Positions 12,373-22,727 of a stretch of 64,000 nt of DNA are shown one piece after another. The position numbers and the translations under genes were made by a program. Position 1 is the stretch's first letter. Each line of letters opens with the position of its first letter. Below the pieces are notes generated by a model, which was not told where the DNA came from, did not search any database, and saw nothing but the letters and a program-made list of their open reading frames with translations. Origin of the DNA: Golubevia sp. BC0850 (taxonomy: Eukaryota > Basidiomycota > Exobasidiomycetes > Golubeviales > Golubeviaceae); NCBI GenBank assembly GCA_012976225.1, contig JAAVVG010000015.1, positions 372,001 through 436,000 of the forward strand, in the 5' to 3' direction.

Positions 12373-13485
12373 AGGTCTTCTCCAGGCTGGCTCTCTTTCT
12401 CACTCCGCTCACGATCAACATTCTGTTCTCTGTCTATCCCTGATCTCGTTTTGTTCCTTTCCTCTCCATTTGATTCTTCTGAACTTTGTCCTCTCCCCCT
12501 TACTCGGTTTCGGTTTCTATTCTACTCTTCTTCGTCTTTGAATCTCGACTCTTTCTCGTTCTGTTCCCAACTTCTCCCTCGTGTCGACTGTTCAAAGGTT
12601 AAAAGGACCATGGCATCATGAAGAGCGACTATTTGTTCTTGATGTGACGATTGGGTGAAGTCTCATCTCCATCATCGCGCCCCCGCCTTTGAAAGTCATG
12701 ATTGCCCGATCCAAGTCATCTCAAACAAGTCTTCGATACTTAAATTCAATTCTAGTCTTTTGCTGGAAAAAACAAAGCGACCAATTCCGATCGCCTTTCA
12801 GAATTGATAGAACTCATGCATAGAGAAAGATCTTCAGAGCAGCACCGGCCCTGACGAAAACGAAAACTTTGAATAATGTTCTACTCTTGTCTTGTAAATA
12901 TCTCTCTTTCCCAACTGAAAGTGTTTGCTCTTCCTTGCCCTTGATTCGAAAGAGCGCTGCGCCTCTGGAGGTGCTCGATGGATTTTGATTGACCTCTTCA
13001 CCATCCACATACTTGAGAGTGGTCCAAGAAGAGTATAGAGACCTTTGCTTCTTCTTTCCTCCCTGGAAATTGGGAGAGAGATGTAAAAGGTCCGCAGGGC
13101 TCGACACAAACCTACTTAACCGAGAACTCTCTTGACCCGTTACAAAGGAGGGTTGTCTTGCTCGTCTCCGCAGAAAGTCTGAACTCTGAACGTGAACGTC
13201 AGAACGTAATGTTTCCTCCACATTTTGCGTCGATTCTCGACCTCTTATCACCATAAAAATGAAGAGATCCGAGTTTCGATGGAAGCCGGTGGAATAGGGT
13301 CGTCGTCACCTGTTTCCGCAGGGTCGCAAGGTAAGAAGTTGGATTTTAGATTAAACTCGTTCCGGTTAGTTCTCCCTTTGATTTTTTTGCTTTCTGCCCC
13401 AAACGAAGAAGGAAAAGTATAAAAGGAGGGGTGGTCCATGATGGACGATGGTTCTTTCCCTCCTTCCACCTCGAATTCCAACAAG
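12373..13485. other. Intergenic, no gene seen
   Basis: The first 150 bases are C/T-rich and probably form the NOT4 3' untranslated region. Frames on the minus strand between 12814 and 13254 are open but show no recognisable protein and no consistent splicing. The right end holds a TATA box at 13418-13424 for the next gene. Confidence 0.45.
13418..13424 (+). promoter_or_regulatory. TATA box of the secreted-protein gene
   Basis: TATAAAA lies only 14 bases before an in-frame ATG at 13438 but 62 bases before the ATG at 13486. A transcript starting about 30 bases downstream of the box would exclude the first ATG, so the position of this box decides the start codon. Confidence 0.5.
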
Positions 13486-14226
13486 ATGAGACTCTTCAAC
13501 TTCCTAGTCCTACTCATCCTGTCATTCTTCACTGTTTCAATCAACTCATCTCCGACTTCAATCGAGCGTTCCACCAGTCCACTCAACCAGAAGCTAGTTG
13601 CAATCGATTCCGCCATTGACTCCAAGATCTCGACCTTCAAATTATTCACTCCTCATTCTACCAAATCTGAAGCTCTGGCTGAACTAGTCAAAGAGATCGG
13701 ATCTTCCAAAAGCTCAACCTCGTCCCAAAGAGTCTCTTCTCAGGAAGTTGATGTTGAGGGTGGCAAAAAGTCACTGGTTGGCATTGTTTCAAACCTGCAC
13801 AAGATAGTCCATTCTTTTGGAAGGTCGGCTCAAAAGCAGGACAAGGAGAACCTGAAGACTTTGATGAAGGAAATCAAGACTTCTTTGAAGATCGAAGCGG
13901 CTACCGAGAACGACAAGAGAGAAAGTACTTCTGCTTTGGGTCCTGTTGAGCTGTTGATCGATTTCTTGTTGAGCATGTGAGTTGATCGAATACTAAAGAA
14001 TAAAGTCAGGGTCCTAGAAAATCTGAGGAGGAGAGGTAATAGTCTGGTCTTCTTGCCCATGCGAGATGAAATCGACGAGACGAGGTTGTGACGACACAAA
14101 ACACAAGTTGACATCCACCTTCTGTCCCCTCCCTCCCTTTTTCCCAGTGTTGGAGGTTTGGCAAGTCTCTTGAATTCCTTCGGTCTACTGGATTTACTCG
14201 GATTTCTTCTACCTAACCCGCTTTGA
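13486..14226 (+). CDS. Small secreted protein, cysteine-free, unknown function
   Basis: Predicted 189 residues from exons 13486-13976 and 14148-14226. The ATG at 13486 opens a clear signal peptide (MRLFNFLVLLILSFFTVSIN) with a cleavage-type Ser-Ser-Pro after it; the earlier ATG at 13438 would bury that signal behind 16 polar residues and lies too near the TATA box. The mature part is Ser/Lys/Glu-rich, predicted mostly helical, and contains no cysteine. The C-terminus is strikingly hydrophobic (GGLASLLNSFGLLDLLGFLL), encoded largely by exon 2, and could be a membrane anchor, a GPI signal or an oligomerising helix. I do not recognise the family. Secretion is supported by the signal peptide only. 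Confidence 0.65.
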
Positions 14227-14626
14227 ATGGACATCGAACGCTACTTCCTTTGCTCCGAGGCTGATTCCTTTCTCTGACTTTCTATTCTGACTCTTCGACT
14301 TCTGTCAATGTACCTCATACTTATCTGATGGTTCCTTTATTCCTTTCGTTCTGACGATATCGTTCACCATTGAGTTTTGTAGCTTGATCCTTTACCTTCG
14401 GATGCTAGTTCGTCGGCTTTGTCCCAGCTTGGACCTTTGAGTGGCTGTTTTCTCCCCCATATGTCAAGCAGTATCACACGGCATGGTCAATTTAAGAGCT
14501 GGAGACAGAGGAAGTGCTGCATCGAGACTCGAGCTGATAGGCGCGCTCAAGCTTGCTCCACCTCCTCTCTCCTCTCTCTCTCCACAACCATCCAAAACTC
14601 ATCCGCTCTGAAACCAGCTGAAAGCC
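14227..14626. other. Intergenic, no gene seen
   Basis: Mostly C/T-rich sequence between two genes on the same strand. No frame links to a recognisable protein. Confidence 0.45.
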
Positions 14627-16654
14627 ATGAGTTTCACTCATCTAATTCAAGAAGAGATTCGTCGTGGAGCTCAACCTAATGAGATCGCTGAATTAACGGC
14701 CTATCTTCAATCCGGAAAGTTCAATACAACTCACTTCTCCAACTTTCTTAACACTCGTCCTTCTGCCTCAACCCCGCTATCCAAGGGAGCTGCTAACTAC
14801 TCTATACCTGAGTTCACTAGTGCTTCATCTTCCAAGGCAGAGCCAAAGAAGAGAAAGCGCCGCTCAACAGAGGAGGTTGCTGCAGATAAGAAGAAGAAAG
14901 CAGAGAAAGATCCAGAGAAGAGGACTGCAGTCTTTCGCAAGAAGCCTAGTAAAGCTGTGAGTATTCATAAAATATGGTGGTGACTTGCTAACAAGTGGAA
15001 GAGATAGAGCACAGAGAGAAGATGTCGGATGGGGAGGGACAAGTAAGAGGTCTGTGAAGCGGCCAGTCGCCTCAGTCACACGACAGAGGAGAGGGCTGCC
15101 AATCTTGGTATCTATCATTCGGATGATGCCAGCAGATCAAGCTTGTGATGAAAGAGAACTGTTTGGTGGTGATTCCACTGTTGAGAGGACTCGCAGCATG
15201 CTCTACGCATCCCACTCTACCACTGTCTTTTCCGTCATCTTTCGCGACAAATGATGCCCAACTTTACCTTATCCATTTCTCTGAACTGTTCTTAAGATCC
15301 TCGAGCGGGCCGATAGAGTCGAATCTCAAGTGAGTCTCGAAGTGGCGTTCCCTTCGCGTGGCATACATTCACAATTTCGCCGTCTTACCTGCTCCTCCCT
15401 TTCTATCTCAATCGATCTCCTTTACAGCGCATGTTTCTCATCTCTAGAAGTGGTCGTGATACTGCTACTGCCTCATCCGAGAAGGAAGAGAGGCCAGTCC
15501 CTTCCTCTTCCTCCGTTCCAGGTCAAGCAGATTCTGCTTCCGCTTCCACTCAAGCAGGAGAAACTTCAGCTCCTCCAGAAGCACTCAGTGAATCATTCCA
15601 AGTACTGGGGTCAACTGGAAACGTCTACACTGTAACTATCTCAAGATCTCCAACTTGGTGAGTCCTCTCTTCCTGCCCCTAAAGATTCAGACTTTCTTCG
15701 AACTGACTCGGATCGTTTCTTCGCTCTTTCTCAAAGCTCTTGTCCAGATTTCCAAAAGGGAAATCTATGCAAGCACTTAGTCTTTGTCTACCTGCGTGTC
15801 TTACGTCTTCCAAGAGAAACCGAGTTCTGGTATCAAAAAGCGCTTTTGACTAGCGAGGTCAACTTCATTTTCGATAATGCGATTGAAGATCCTAGTGAGT
15901 CATCTTCTTCTGATAGGTTCTATCTCTCTTTTCCCTTTGCCTCCTTTTCTGGCACTCTCACTTCTCATCGTGTCCGCTTCGTTCTGCTTCTCGTTTCGTT
16001 TTATCCTAACACTTTGCCTCCCCTCTATCTTCTCTACCAGCCACTCGTGTTGAAGATCATGTAAAGAAGGCTTGGGAAAAGGCCAACGGCAAAGGATCTG
16101 ACGATGACGATGGAGCTACCGAGAGCGAGGAAGGAAAAAAACGTCTTCCTCAAGATGGAGATCGTTGTGCGATTTGCTTTGAGGTGAGCAGCCTTTTCCT
16201 TACAAAGAAGGCCCCTTTTCTGAGCACATCTCTTACCTTCCAATTCTTCAAAACCCCTTTCCTCTCTCTCTCTCTCTCTCCCCCCCCCACACAGAACTTC
16301 GATGTCATTCAAGCCAACACGCTCGTCTACTGCCTTCGCTCCTGTGGAAATGCTCTTCATCCAGAATGTGAAAGAGCTTACGCCGCCTCTGCTCGTGCAG
16401 CACCTTGCGTCTACTGTCGTGCTCCTTCTTCCTCAGAAGACGATTCTGGAGTTGGAGTCAACAGCGAAGGATACCTGAACTTAGCTGCTGCTACTGGAAT
16501 GAGTCAAACCAGAGACACTAATAGCTACTATCACGGTCCAATGGCAGGTCAAGCATATTATGGTGATCAAGAGGCAAGATACGGAAACGTTAGCAGCTCT
16601 CGTGGACGTAGAGGAGGTGATGGAGGATATGGAACTGGATGGGGTGGCTACTAG
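14627..16654 (+). CDS. SWIM and RING zinc-finger protein, probable E3 ubiquitin ligase
   Basis: Predicted 417 residues from exons 14627-14956, 15297-15329 (33 nt), 15428-15657, 15737-15894, 16041-16183 and 16295-16654. The N-terminus is a short helical stretch followed by a lysine-rich nuclear-signal-like run (PKKRKRRS). A SWIM finger is formed across the exon 3/4 junction: C-x-C at the join, then DFQKGNLCKHLVFVYLRVLR, giving the CxCxnCxH pattern. A RING follows in the last two exons (DRCAICFE, then NTLVYCLRSCGNALHPECER and APCVYCRAP). The order SWIM then C-terminal RING is that of ZSWIM2/MEX-like ligases known in many fungi. It ends in a Gly/Arg/Tyr-rich tail. The first intron (340 nt) is long. 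Substrates are unknown. Confidence 0.85.
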
Positions 16655-17045
16655 AAAGAAGAAGAGATGGTAGGAGTAGGACGCGGTGGCTCTCGAAACG
16701 AAGTAGGCCATAGAAGATGTACTGAAAATAGTAGACGAAAGGTTTACCAAGATAAGAATCAAGAACCAGAATCTTCTCTCCAATTCTGAAAGGAAGACAA
16801 ATGACAAGAAAACCAAGAATAATCAAACACATTCAAAGAACATATTCCAAATTCTCATTCTCTGTTTCGATTTCTCCCTGCACCTTTGAAAACAGAACAA
16901 ACTCAAAGCTTTCTCTCTCTTTTGCTCTCTCCATTCACAACCCAATTTTGTACTCTAGTCATTCTCTCTCAAACAAATAATGCCTTTTTGAAACGTTTGG
17001 GTGACTTCCTTCGAATAGATGTGTATCTACTGAACAGCTACGTTC
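16655..17045. other. Intergenic between convergent genes
   Basis: These 391 bases separate the 3' ends of the SWIM/RING gene and the DUF1989 gene, and should hold both poly(A) regions. No gene seen. Confidence 0.5.
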
Positions 17046-18572
17046 TCACTTCTTCCATTCTTTTGGCTGAGACCTCATTCCATGCAGTCCTTTATACAAC
17101 TCCCCTAAAGGTTTCGGAGATTCCCAATTCCCATCTTTCAAAGTCTTCTCTGGAATTTCCCAAACTTCAACTCGTAGAGGTCTACAGCATTCGAGAGTAG
17201 GATCTTCGTCTGGAGAACTTCCTTCTGGAACAGCACCTTCTCCCCACATTGGCTTCGAAAGATCTCCACCAGGACAGGTACTTAGAGCTGAAGGAGAGAT
17301 CAAGGGGATTTGGAGAGTGATTAGAGAAGGGTAATCGCGGTGTAGTGGGTTGCTTAGCTCTAGCGTCACCAAGGCGATTCCTTGAAATCAAACCAGATGA
17401 ATGAACAAAGAAACTTACCAGCTAAAAGATCGATCTCAGCAAAGAACTGGAGGAACGAAAAGGGTATTAATCTAGCAGGTCAGTCTGGCTCTCGAACCAA
17501 GTCACGGAGCCACCTCATCTCAGAATCTTCCAACACTCGCCTCCAGGTAGTCATCTTTCTTTGCAGGACAGGTCTTCATGAAGTACTTGTCTTCATCATT
17601 CAAACCAGTACACTGAAACACGTTCAAAACATCATGAACGTCACTCTGAAAGAGAGAAGGGGAAGAATGCAGAAGAGTGTCAGTGTCGTTCGACATCATC
17701 TGCTCTCCTCTGACTTACCTCCCTCATGAAGAAATCATTATCTCTGGAGGCCACATGGAAGCTCAAATTGTTCAATCCGGTTCTAACTTACTTCGACCAA
17801 TCCGAATTCAGCCACCGCCCTGGTCAAATTCGAATGACAACAGAAATCGAAATCAATTCCACTAAGGGCTCTATTAATATAAGGATCACATCTAGTTCCC
17901 AACAAATCATTACATCTTCCACCTTCCTTATCCTTTCCATAGTCTTTCAGACTATCTCCAATGATCGTACAGAGAGGTCTTAGATAAGGTAGAGTTGACC
18001 ATAATCGATCATAAATTGAAACATGAGCTCTTTGAAGTTGACGAGTTCTAGAAGCCCAAAGCCTTTCCCTAGGATTGGTCAAAGAGAAAAGGTTTAGATC
18101 ACCAACCTGTGAAAGAGTCAGATGGGATGAGTGATGAGCAAATAGGAAGAAAGTCTTCCGGCTGGGGGAATTTAGAAAATTCCTTTGATTCATTACCATC
18201 CTTCACTAGGAGTCCCGTGATTTGTCTAACTTCAGTCACTAACTTGGGGTCCCTCGTGAGCGATAATTCCTAAAGAGAGAGCGGGGAGAATGAAGGGGAG
18301 GATCAGAATTCTTCTGTCCGTTTGTGGGGACTGTGGTCTGTGAGCAGGCTTAGGTTCTTATCATTTGAAGGTGAAAACTTACTACATACGGTTCCTTTAG
18401 GTACTTTCCAAGCTCTACCACTCCGAATTGGAAGAATGAATGACTCCAGAAGTTTCCGCTCTCCAGATTCTGCGGTTTTGGCCACTTGATCGTAGAATGA
18501 CTTGTCGAGATCCAAAACCCCACCAGGAAGAGCTTGGTAAGCAGCTTGAGTGAGTCTTGGGTTCCCACTCAT
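17046..18572 (-). CDS. DUF1989 (urea-carboxylase-associated type) domain protein
   Basis: Predicted 301 residues on the minus strand from exons 18572-18383, 18269-18244 (26 nt), 18106-17792, 17645-17541, 17446-17419 (28 nt) and 17287-17046. The protein is essentially one DUF1989 domain: EGPQVGDLNLFSLTNPRERL, a long central block ending GGRCNDLLGTRCDPYINRAL, then CHSNLTRAV, SDVHDVLNVFQCTGLND, YFMKTCPAKKDDYLEFFAEI and LSTCPGGDLS. The conserved cysteines and histidines suggest a metal site. Bacterial members lie beside urea carboxylase and act in degradation of nitrogen compounds; the fungal reaction is not established. The intron between exons 4 and 5 starts with GC, not GT (GAG|GCGAGT), and only this join gives the family motif DDYLEFFAEIDLL. 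It is divergent from the amino-acid permease at 19081. Confidence 0.85.
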
Positions 18573-19080
18573 TCCAACGAAATCGAGATGGTTGGGGGGA
18601 GAAGGAGGAACATCTTGCGATGTTAGGAAGAATACAACTTTTGGTCCTTGGATAAAATTGAGGCTTCTCCCAACGGCGCCCGCACCGCGTTAATCAGAGC
18701 CGCTTTTTAGCCAAGCGTTGATCGAAAGATAAGCGAATTCTGCGATTGAAGAACAGGTTCGACATCTTTGGAACATCATCTGACCCACAATCTCTCCTTT
18801 AAACTCCATCCTCTTGCTTAAAAACCTTGAATTTCATTCTAGAAGAGGATCCAACCTTGATCATTTCACCTAGGCTTATCAGCATTACTCAAAGAGTGGT
18901 TTCTGCTTACGCTTCACTTATAAAAGTAAAAGCCTTCCTTCAAACTTCTCTTTTTCTCCATCTTTCCCTCTTTCTCTCCTCTTCTCAACAAGACTTCAAG
19001 TACATAGACTCAGACTCCTTCTGGAAGACCCAGTTTCCCAACCAAGAGTCAACGAGTCAGAAGAACCAAACATCAAAACA
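18573..19080. promoter_or_regulatory. Shared divergent promoter with GATA-type motifs
   Basis: These 508 bases separate two divergent start codons. GATAAG is present at 18728-18733 on the plus strand and as CTTATC at 18875-18880; these are the sites read by fungal nitrogen-regulatory GATA factors of the AreA/Gln3 type. TATAAAAG at 18919-18926 suits the permease. Joint nitrogen control of both genes is an inference from motif and orientation. Confidence 0.45.
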
Positions 19081-22000
19081 ATGTCTTTGACAGACGAAAA
19101 AAATAGCAAGACACCTTCTGCTTATGAACAAGATGTTGAAGTTAATCCTTTAGAACCAGGCTCTGGACAATTGAATGGAACAGGAACTGAATTCGATCAT
19201 GTTTCTGATCTTCATAGGAATCTTAAACCAAGGTGAGTTATTCGACTCAGACAGATGTAGAACGTAGTTGAAATATTCACTCACTCGAACCTTTCCCTCT
19301 GCGTCTTTCGCTGAACTTCTCTCCTCTCACAAAAAGACATCTGATCTTCATCAGTATTGGTGCTTGTATTGGAACTGGTATCTTTTTGGGGTTCGTATCA
19401 TTAGACTGTCTTCAGCTTCTATTTCTTTACGACTTGCGACTGACTTGCATCGCGTTTCTCCTGCGACCGTCCTGACTTTCTTTTCTCAAATCCTTACCAG
19501 AGTGGGTAACTCTCTCAAGAATGGAGGTAAGTGTACTTAGATATGCCATCTGAAGATCTGAATGCGAACTCACATTCAAACTAGGATAAGATGAAGCTTC
19601 ACACAGAGACTGACCACTCACTCTCTCCTTTCCTTCGACTTTCAAACAGGTCCTCTTGGTCTATTCCTCGGATACACTACTGTCGCTACAGTGATGTTAT
19701 CAGTCATGCTTTGTGTAGGAGAGTGAGTGACTTTCTAGGAGCAGGATGCCCTTGTCCTCTCTATGGGCCTTGGCTGATCTTCCTCCCTCTCTCTCTCTCT
19801 CTCTCTGTTCTTCACTTCTTCAGAATGTGTTGTTTACTTCCAGTCAGTGGAGGTCACATTCGTTTATCAGGTCGTTTCGTAGATCCAGCTCTTAGGTGAG
19901 TCTGTAGAAGGATAATCCTTGAGAACAGACGGAAGATCCTTACGACATCATCTCACCCCCTTTTTCGTCTGACTCGCCTGGCGATCTATCAAGTGTCGTC
20001 ATGTCTTACAACTACTGGTGAGTCATCGGAAACTAGTCCTTCTGTGTTATCATTTAGCCAGCCAACAGCAAGTCGTGGCTAAGCTCTGACATCTTCTTCC
20101 CTCACTCTCCTTCGCCTTCTCTCTCAAAGGTTATGTTGGAGTCTGATCCTTGCAGCTGAAGTCAGTATAATTTTCGCACCAGCCAGTACGAACCGAATCA
20201 GAATTAGATGATTAAATCTCAGCTACCCCAAAACTAACTCTGTCTCGCGACCATTCTGTTTTCTCACCTTCCTCTTTTCTTGAACAGATCTCAGCTTCCT
20301 CTGTCCTCATCTCTTATTGGGATCCTGATACTAATGCTGCCGTATACATGGTTCCGTGTGCCCTTGGTGAGTCGAAGGGAGAAGAAGGAAGATTTGTAGA
20401 CACTATCTCTTTGACTCAGTGTTTCTAGAAGTAGATATATCTAATCCAAAAGAGGACTACCCTTGGACCGTTTTTAGGAGGGTTCAAACAAACACGTCCG
20501 ATTCGATCAGGTCAGATTATTCGATCTCTACTAATTCTTTCTCATTCTGTCTTCTCTTCCAAACAGGAATCCTCGCTCTGAACGCCTTCCCAAGTGGTGT
20601 CTATGGAGAAGGAGAGTTCTGGTTCGCATCTATTAAAGTGGTTCTATTGACTGGTTTGTGAGTAAATCTACTTGTTGAAAGAGTCGAGCCAGTCAGATCT
20701 TTGACCACTGATCCGCCCCTTCTTTCTCCCTCCGTCGTCGCTTCTTCTCTCCAGGATCATCATTTCCATCATTATTAGTGCTGGAGGAGGTCCTGCTCAG
20801 ACTAGTGCAATCGGGTTTTCTTATTGGGACTCTCCAACTGGGCCATTCCAACAATATTTAGGTAAGGATCCCGTTCCTTTGAGGGAAGAGATGGAAGGAG
20901 GACGCACTTGACCACTGACCCCCCTTCTCTTCTCTCCCCACCGCCGCTTCTTCTCACTTAGATATCGGAGGTGCCAAAGGACAATTTCTAGGTTTCTTCG
21001 CGGTTCTCACTCAAGCTTCCTTCTCTCTGATCGGAGCTGAAATGTTAGCTCTAGCTGCTGCTGAAACTAAAAACCCAAGGAAGGTCCTACCAGTCGCCCT
21101 CAAGACTGTCTGGATTCGTGTCGGATTCTTCTACATTGCCTCTACGTTTTGTATTGGTATTTCAGTTCCTTCCAATGATGAAAGACTTGGAGCGTCTTCT
21201 ACAGCTGCTGCTTCTCCCTTCGTTATCGCCATCACTGATGCTGTGAGTACGAGTGTTTGATGGCCACCAAAGTTGAATTCGACGCTGAGCAACTACTCAC
21301 GATTTTTGTTATCACTTTGTTTCTTTTACTTTCACAGGGAAGTGAGTTCCATCTGCCTCTTCCGTTTGTGGTCACCCCTTTCGGGCTGCTGACATCTCTA
21401 CTGTCTTGAATCTCTCCCCCTCTTTCAAGTCAAAACGCTTCCTTCGATCATCAACGCCGGTATCTTAACTTCAGCTCTATCAGCAGGATGCTCTGACCTT
21501 TACACTACATCGCGTACCATGTATTCCATGGCTCAAAAGGGTTACTGTCCCAGAATCTTCGCTCGGACGAACAGGCACGGAGTTCCTTATTACGCCGTAT
21601 TCGTATCTTGGCTTGTTGGTCTATTGGCTTTCCTCGGTGCTGGTTCAGGTTCCGGAAACGTTTGTGAGTTGAAGAAGTTCTTAAGAGGGATTCGTCGACA
21701 TTCGATGAATCTGATCGCTGACACTTTCTACTGCTCTCTTTCTACTTATTTCAATCCTCTCTTTTCACTTATCCCAAATCCCCATAGTCAACTTCCTAGT
21801 CAACCTTACCGCTCTCTCTGGAATCTTGACCTGGTTGGCCATCGCCATCACTCACATGCGCTTCAGAGCTGGAATGAAAGCTCAAGGCTTGTCTCGAGAC
21901 ATGTTACCTTGGAGATCCTCTTTAGCTCAAGCTGGAAGTTACTGGATTTTCTTCATGGTCTCAATCATTACCATCTTCTCAGGATGGACTGCTTTCCATG

Positions 22001-22319
22001 ATGGATTCGATCCAAACGCCTTCTTTTCTAATTACCTTCCAATCTTCTGGTGAGAGTTACATTGAAAGAGCACCCTTCTGATTTTCATTCGTATAGCATT
22101 GTTCTGATTAAAGGCGCTCTTCTTCCTTCATCATACAGGTTCGTCTGTGGATACTTCATCGCCAAGTTTGTCTTCAAGACCAAGATCGTTCCTTTACAAG
22201 AGATGGACTTCGTTTCTGGTCTCAAAGAAATTGAAGCTGAAGCAGCTATTTGGGATCAGGAAGATCGGGACAACGCCCCAACTACTTGGTATGGAAAGTT
22301 GTTCGTTAACTTCTATTAG
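19081..22319 (+). CDS. Amino-acid permease, yeast amino-acid transporter family
   Basis: Predicted 556 residues from 15 exons: 19081-19232, 19337-19390, 19501-19526, 19650-19722, 19824-19895, 19994-20017, 20130-20160, 20288-20366, 20567-20657, 20755-20861, 20962-21242, 21338-21341, 21430-21663, 21788-22049 and 22139-22319. It is a plasma-membrane proton symporter of the APC/YAT family: ISIGACIGTGIFLG after a 50-residue polar N-terminus, PVSGGHIRLSGRFVDPAL, YNYWLCWSLILAAE, then FLGFFAVLTQASFSLIGAEM and LPSIINAGILTSALSAG. Twelve helices are expected. The motif PVSGGHIRLSGRFVDP is typical of broad or acidic amino-acid permeases rather than of basic ones; the exact substrate is not readable. Exon 12 is only four bases (GGAA) and is needed to keep frame and to give Ala-Gly-Ile before KTLPS. 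It is heavily intron-split compared with neighbours. Confidence 0.93.
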
Positions 22320-22727
22320 TTGAGCCAAAGCTGCGAGCTCATGCCTTCAGAAGCATCAGACTTCTCTCTCAGATGTCGCTGCTGGGCAGTCTGTATAGAT
22401 TTAGTCAATCCTTTTTTTTCCTTGATATAGAAACGGCACACGTTCTTTAGTTTATAGTTTTCATTTTTCTTTGTTTAATTCTCATTGTAACAACTTTAGG
22501 CGGTCGCCCTTCTTAACACTGCGACATTTGTCTTTGATTCAGATGAAGGATTGGTTTGATAGTCGAATATCCGAAGATGTGAATCACTGCTGATGCGTTG
22601 ATGGGAGATTTCAGATTGGGGGGTCTCGATGGTTCGTGTCACGTGTCAGGCAACCAGCAGCCAACGATTCCACATCATCTCCTTGCTCCGAAATCATCAT
22701 CGCATCATCACTCTGTCTTTATTCTCG
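22320..22727. other. Intergenic, no gene seen
   Basis: The permease 3' region and the promoter of the next gene. An ATG at 22629 is in frame with the next gene and would add 33 residues, but the sequence around it looks like leader rather than coding sequence. Confidence 0.45.

Noticed and set aside
12814-13254. Overlapping minus-strand frames upstream of the secreted protein
   Set aside because: Neither frame resembles a protein family, and no exon chain could be built.
16262-16294. CT-repeat and C-run as a mobile-element end
   Set aside because: It is the polypyrimidine tract of a normal acceptor in the SWIM/RING gene.
17720-17760. A small extra exon in the DUF1989 gene (frame DNDFFMRE)
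   Set aside because: No acceptor gives the right phase, and skipping it joins GLVE to SDVHDVLNVF exactly as in the family.
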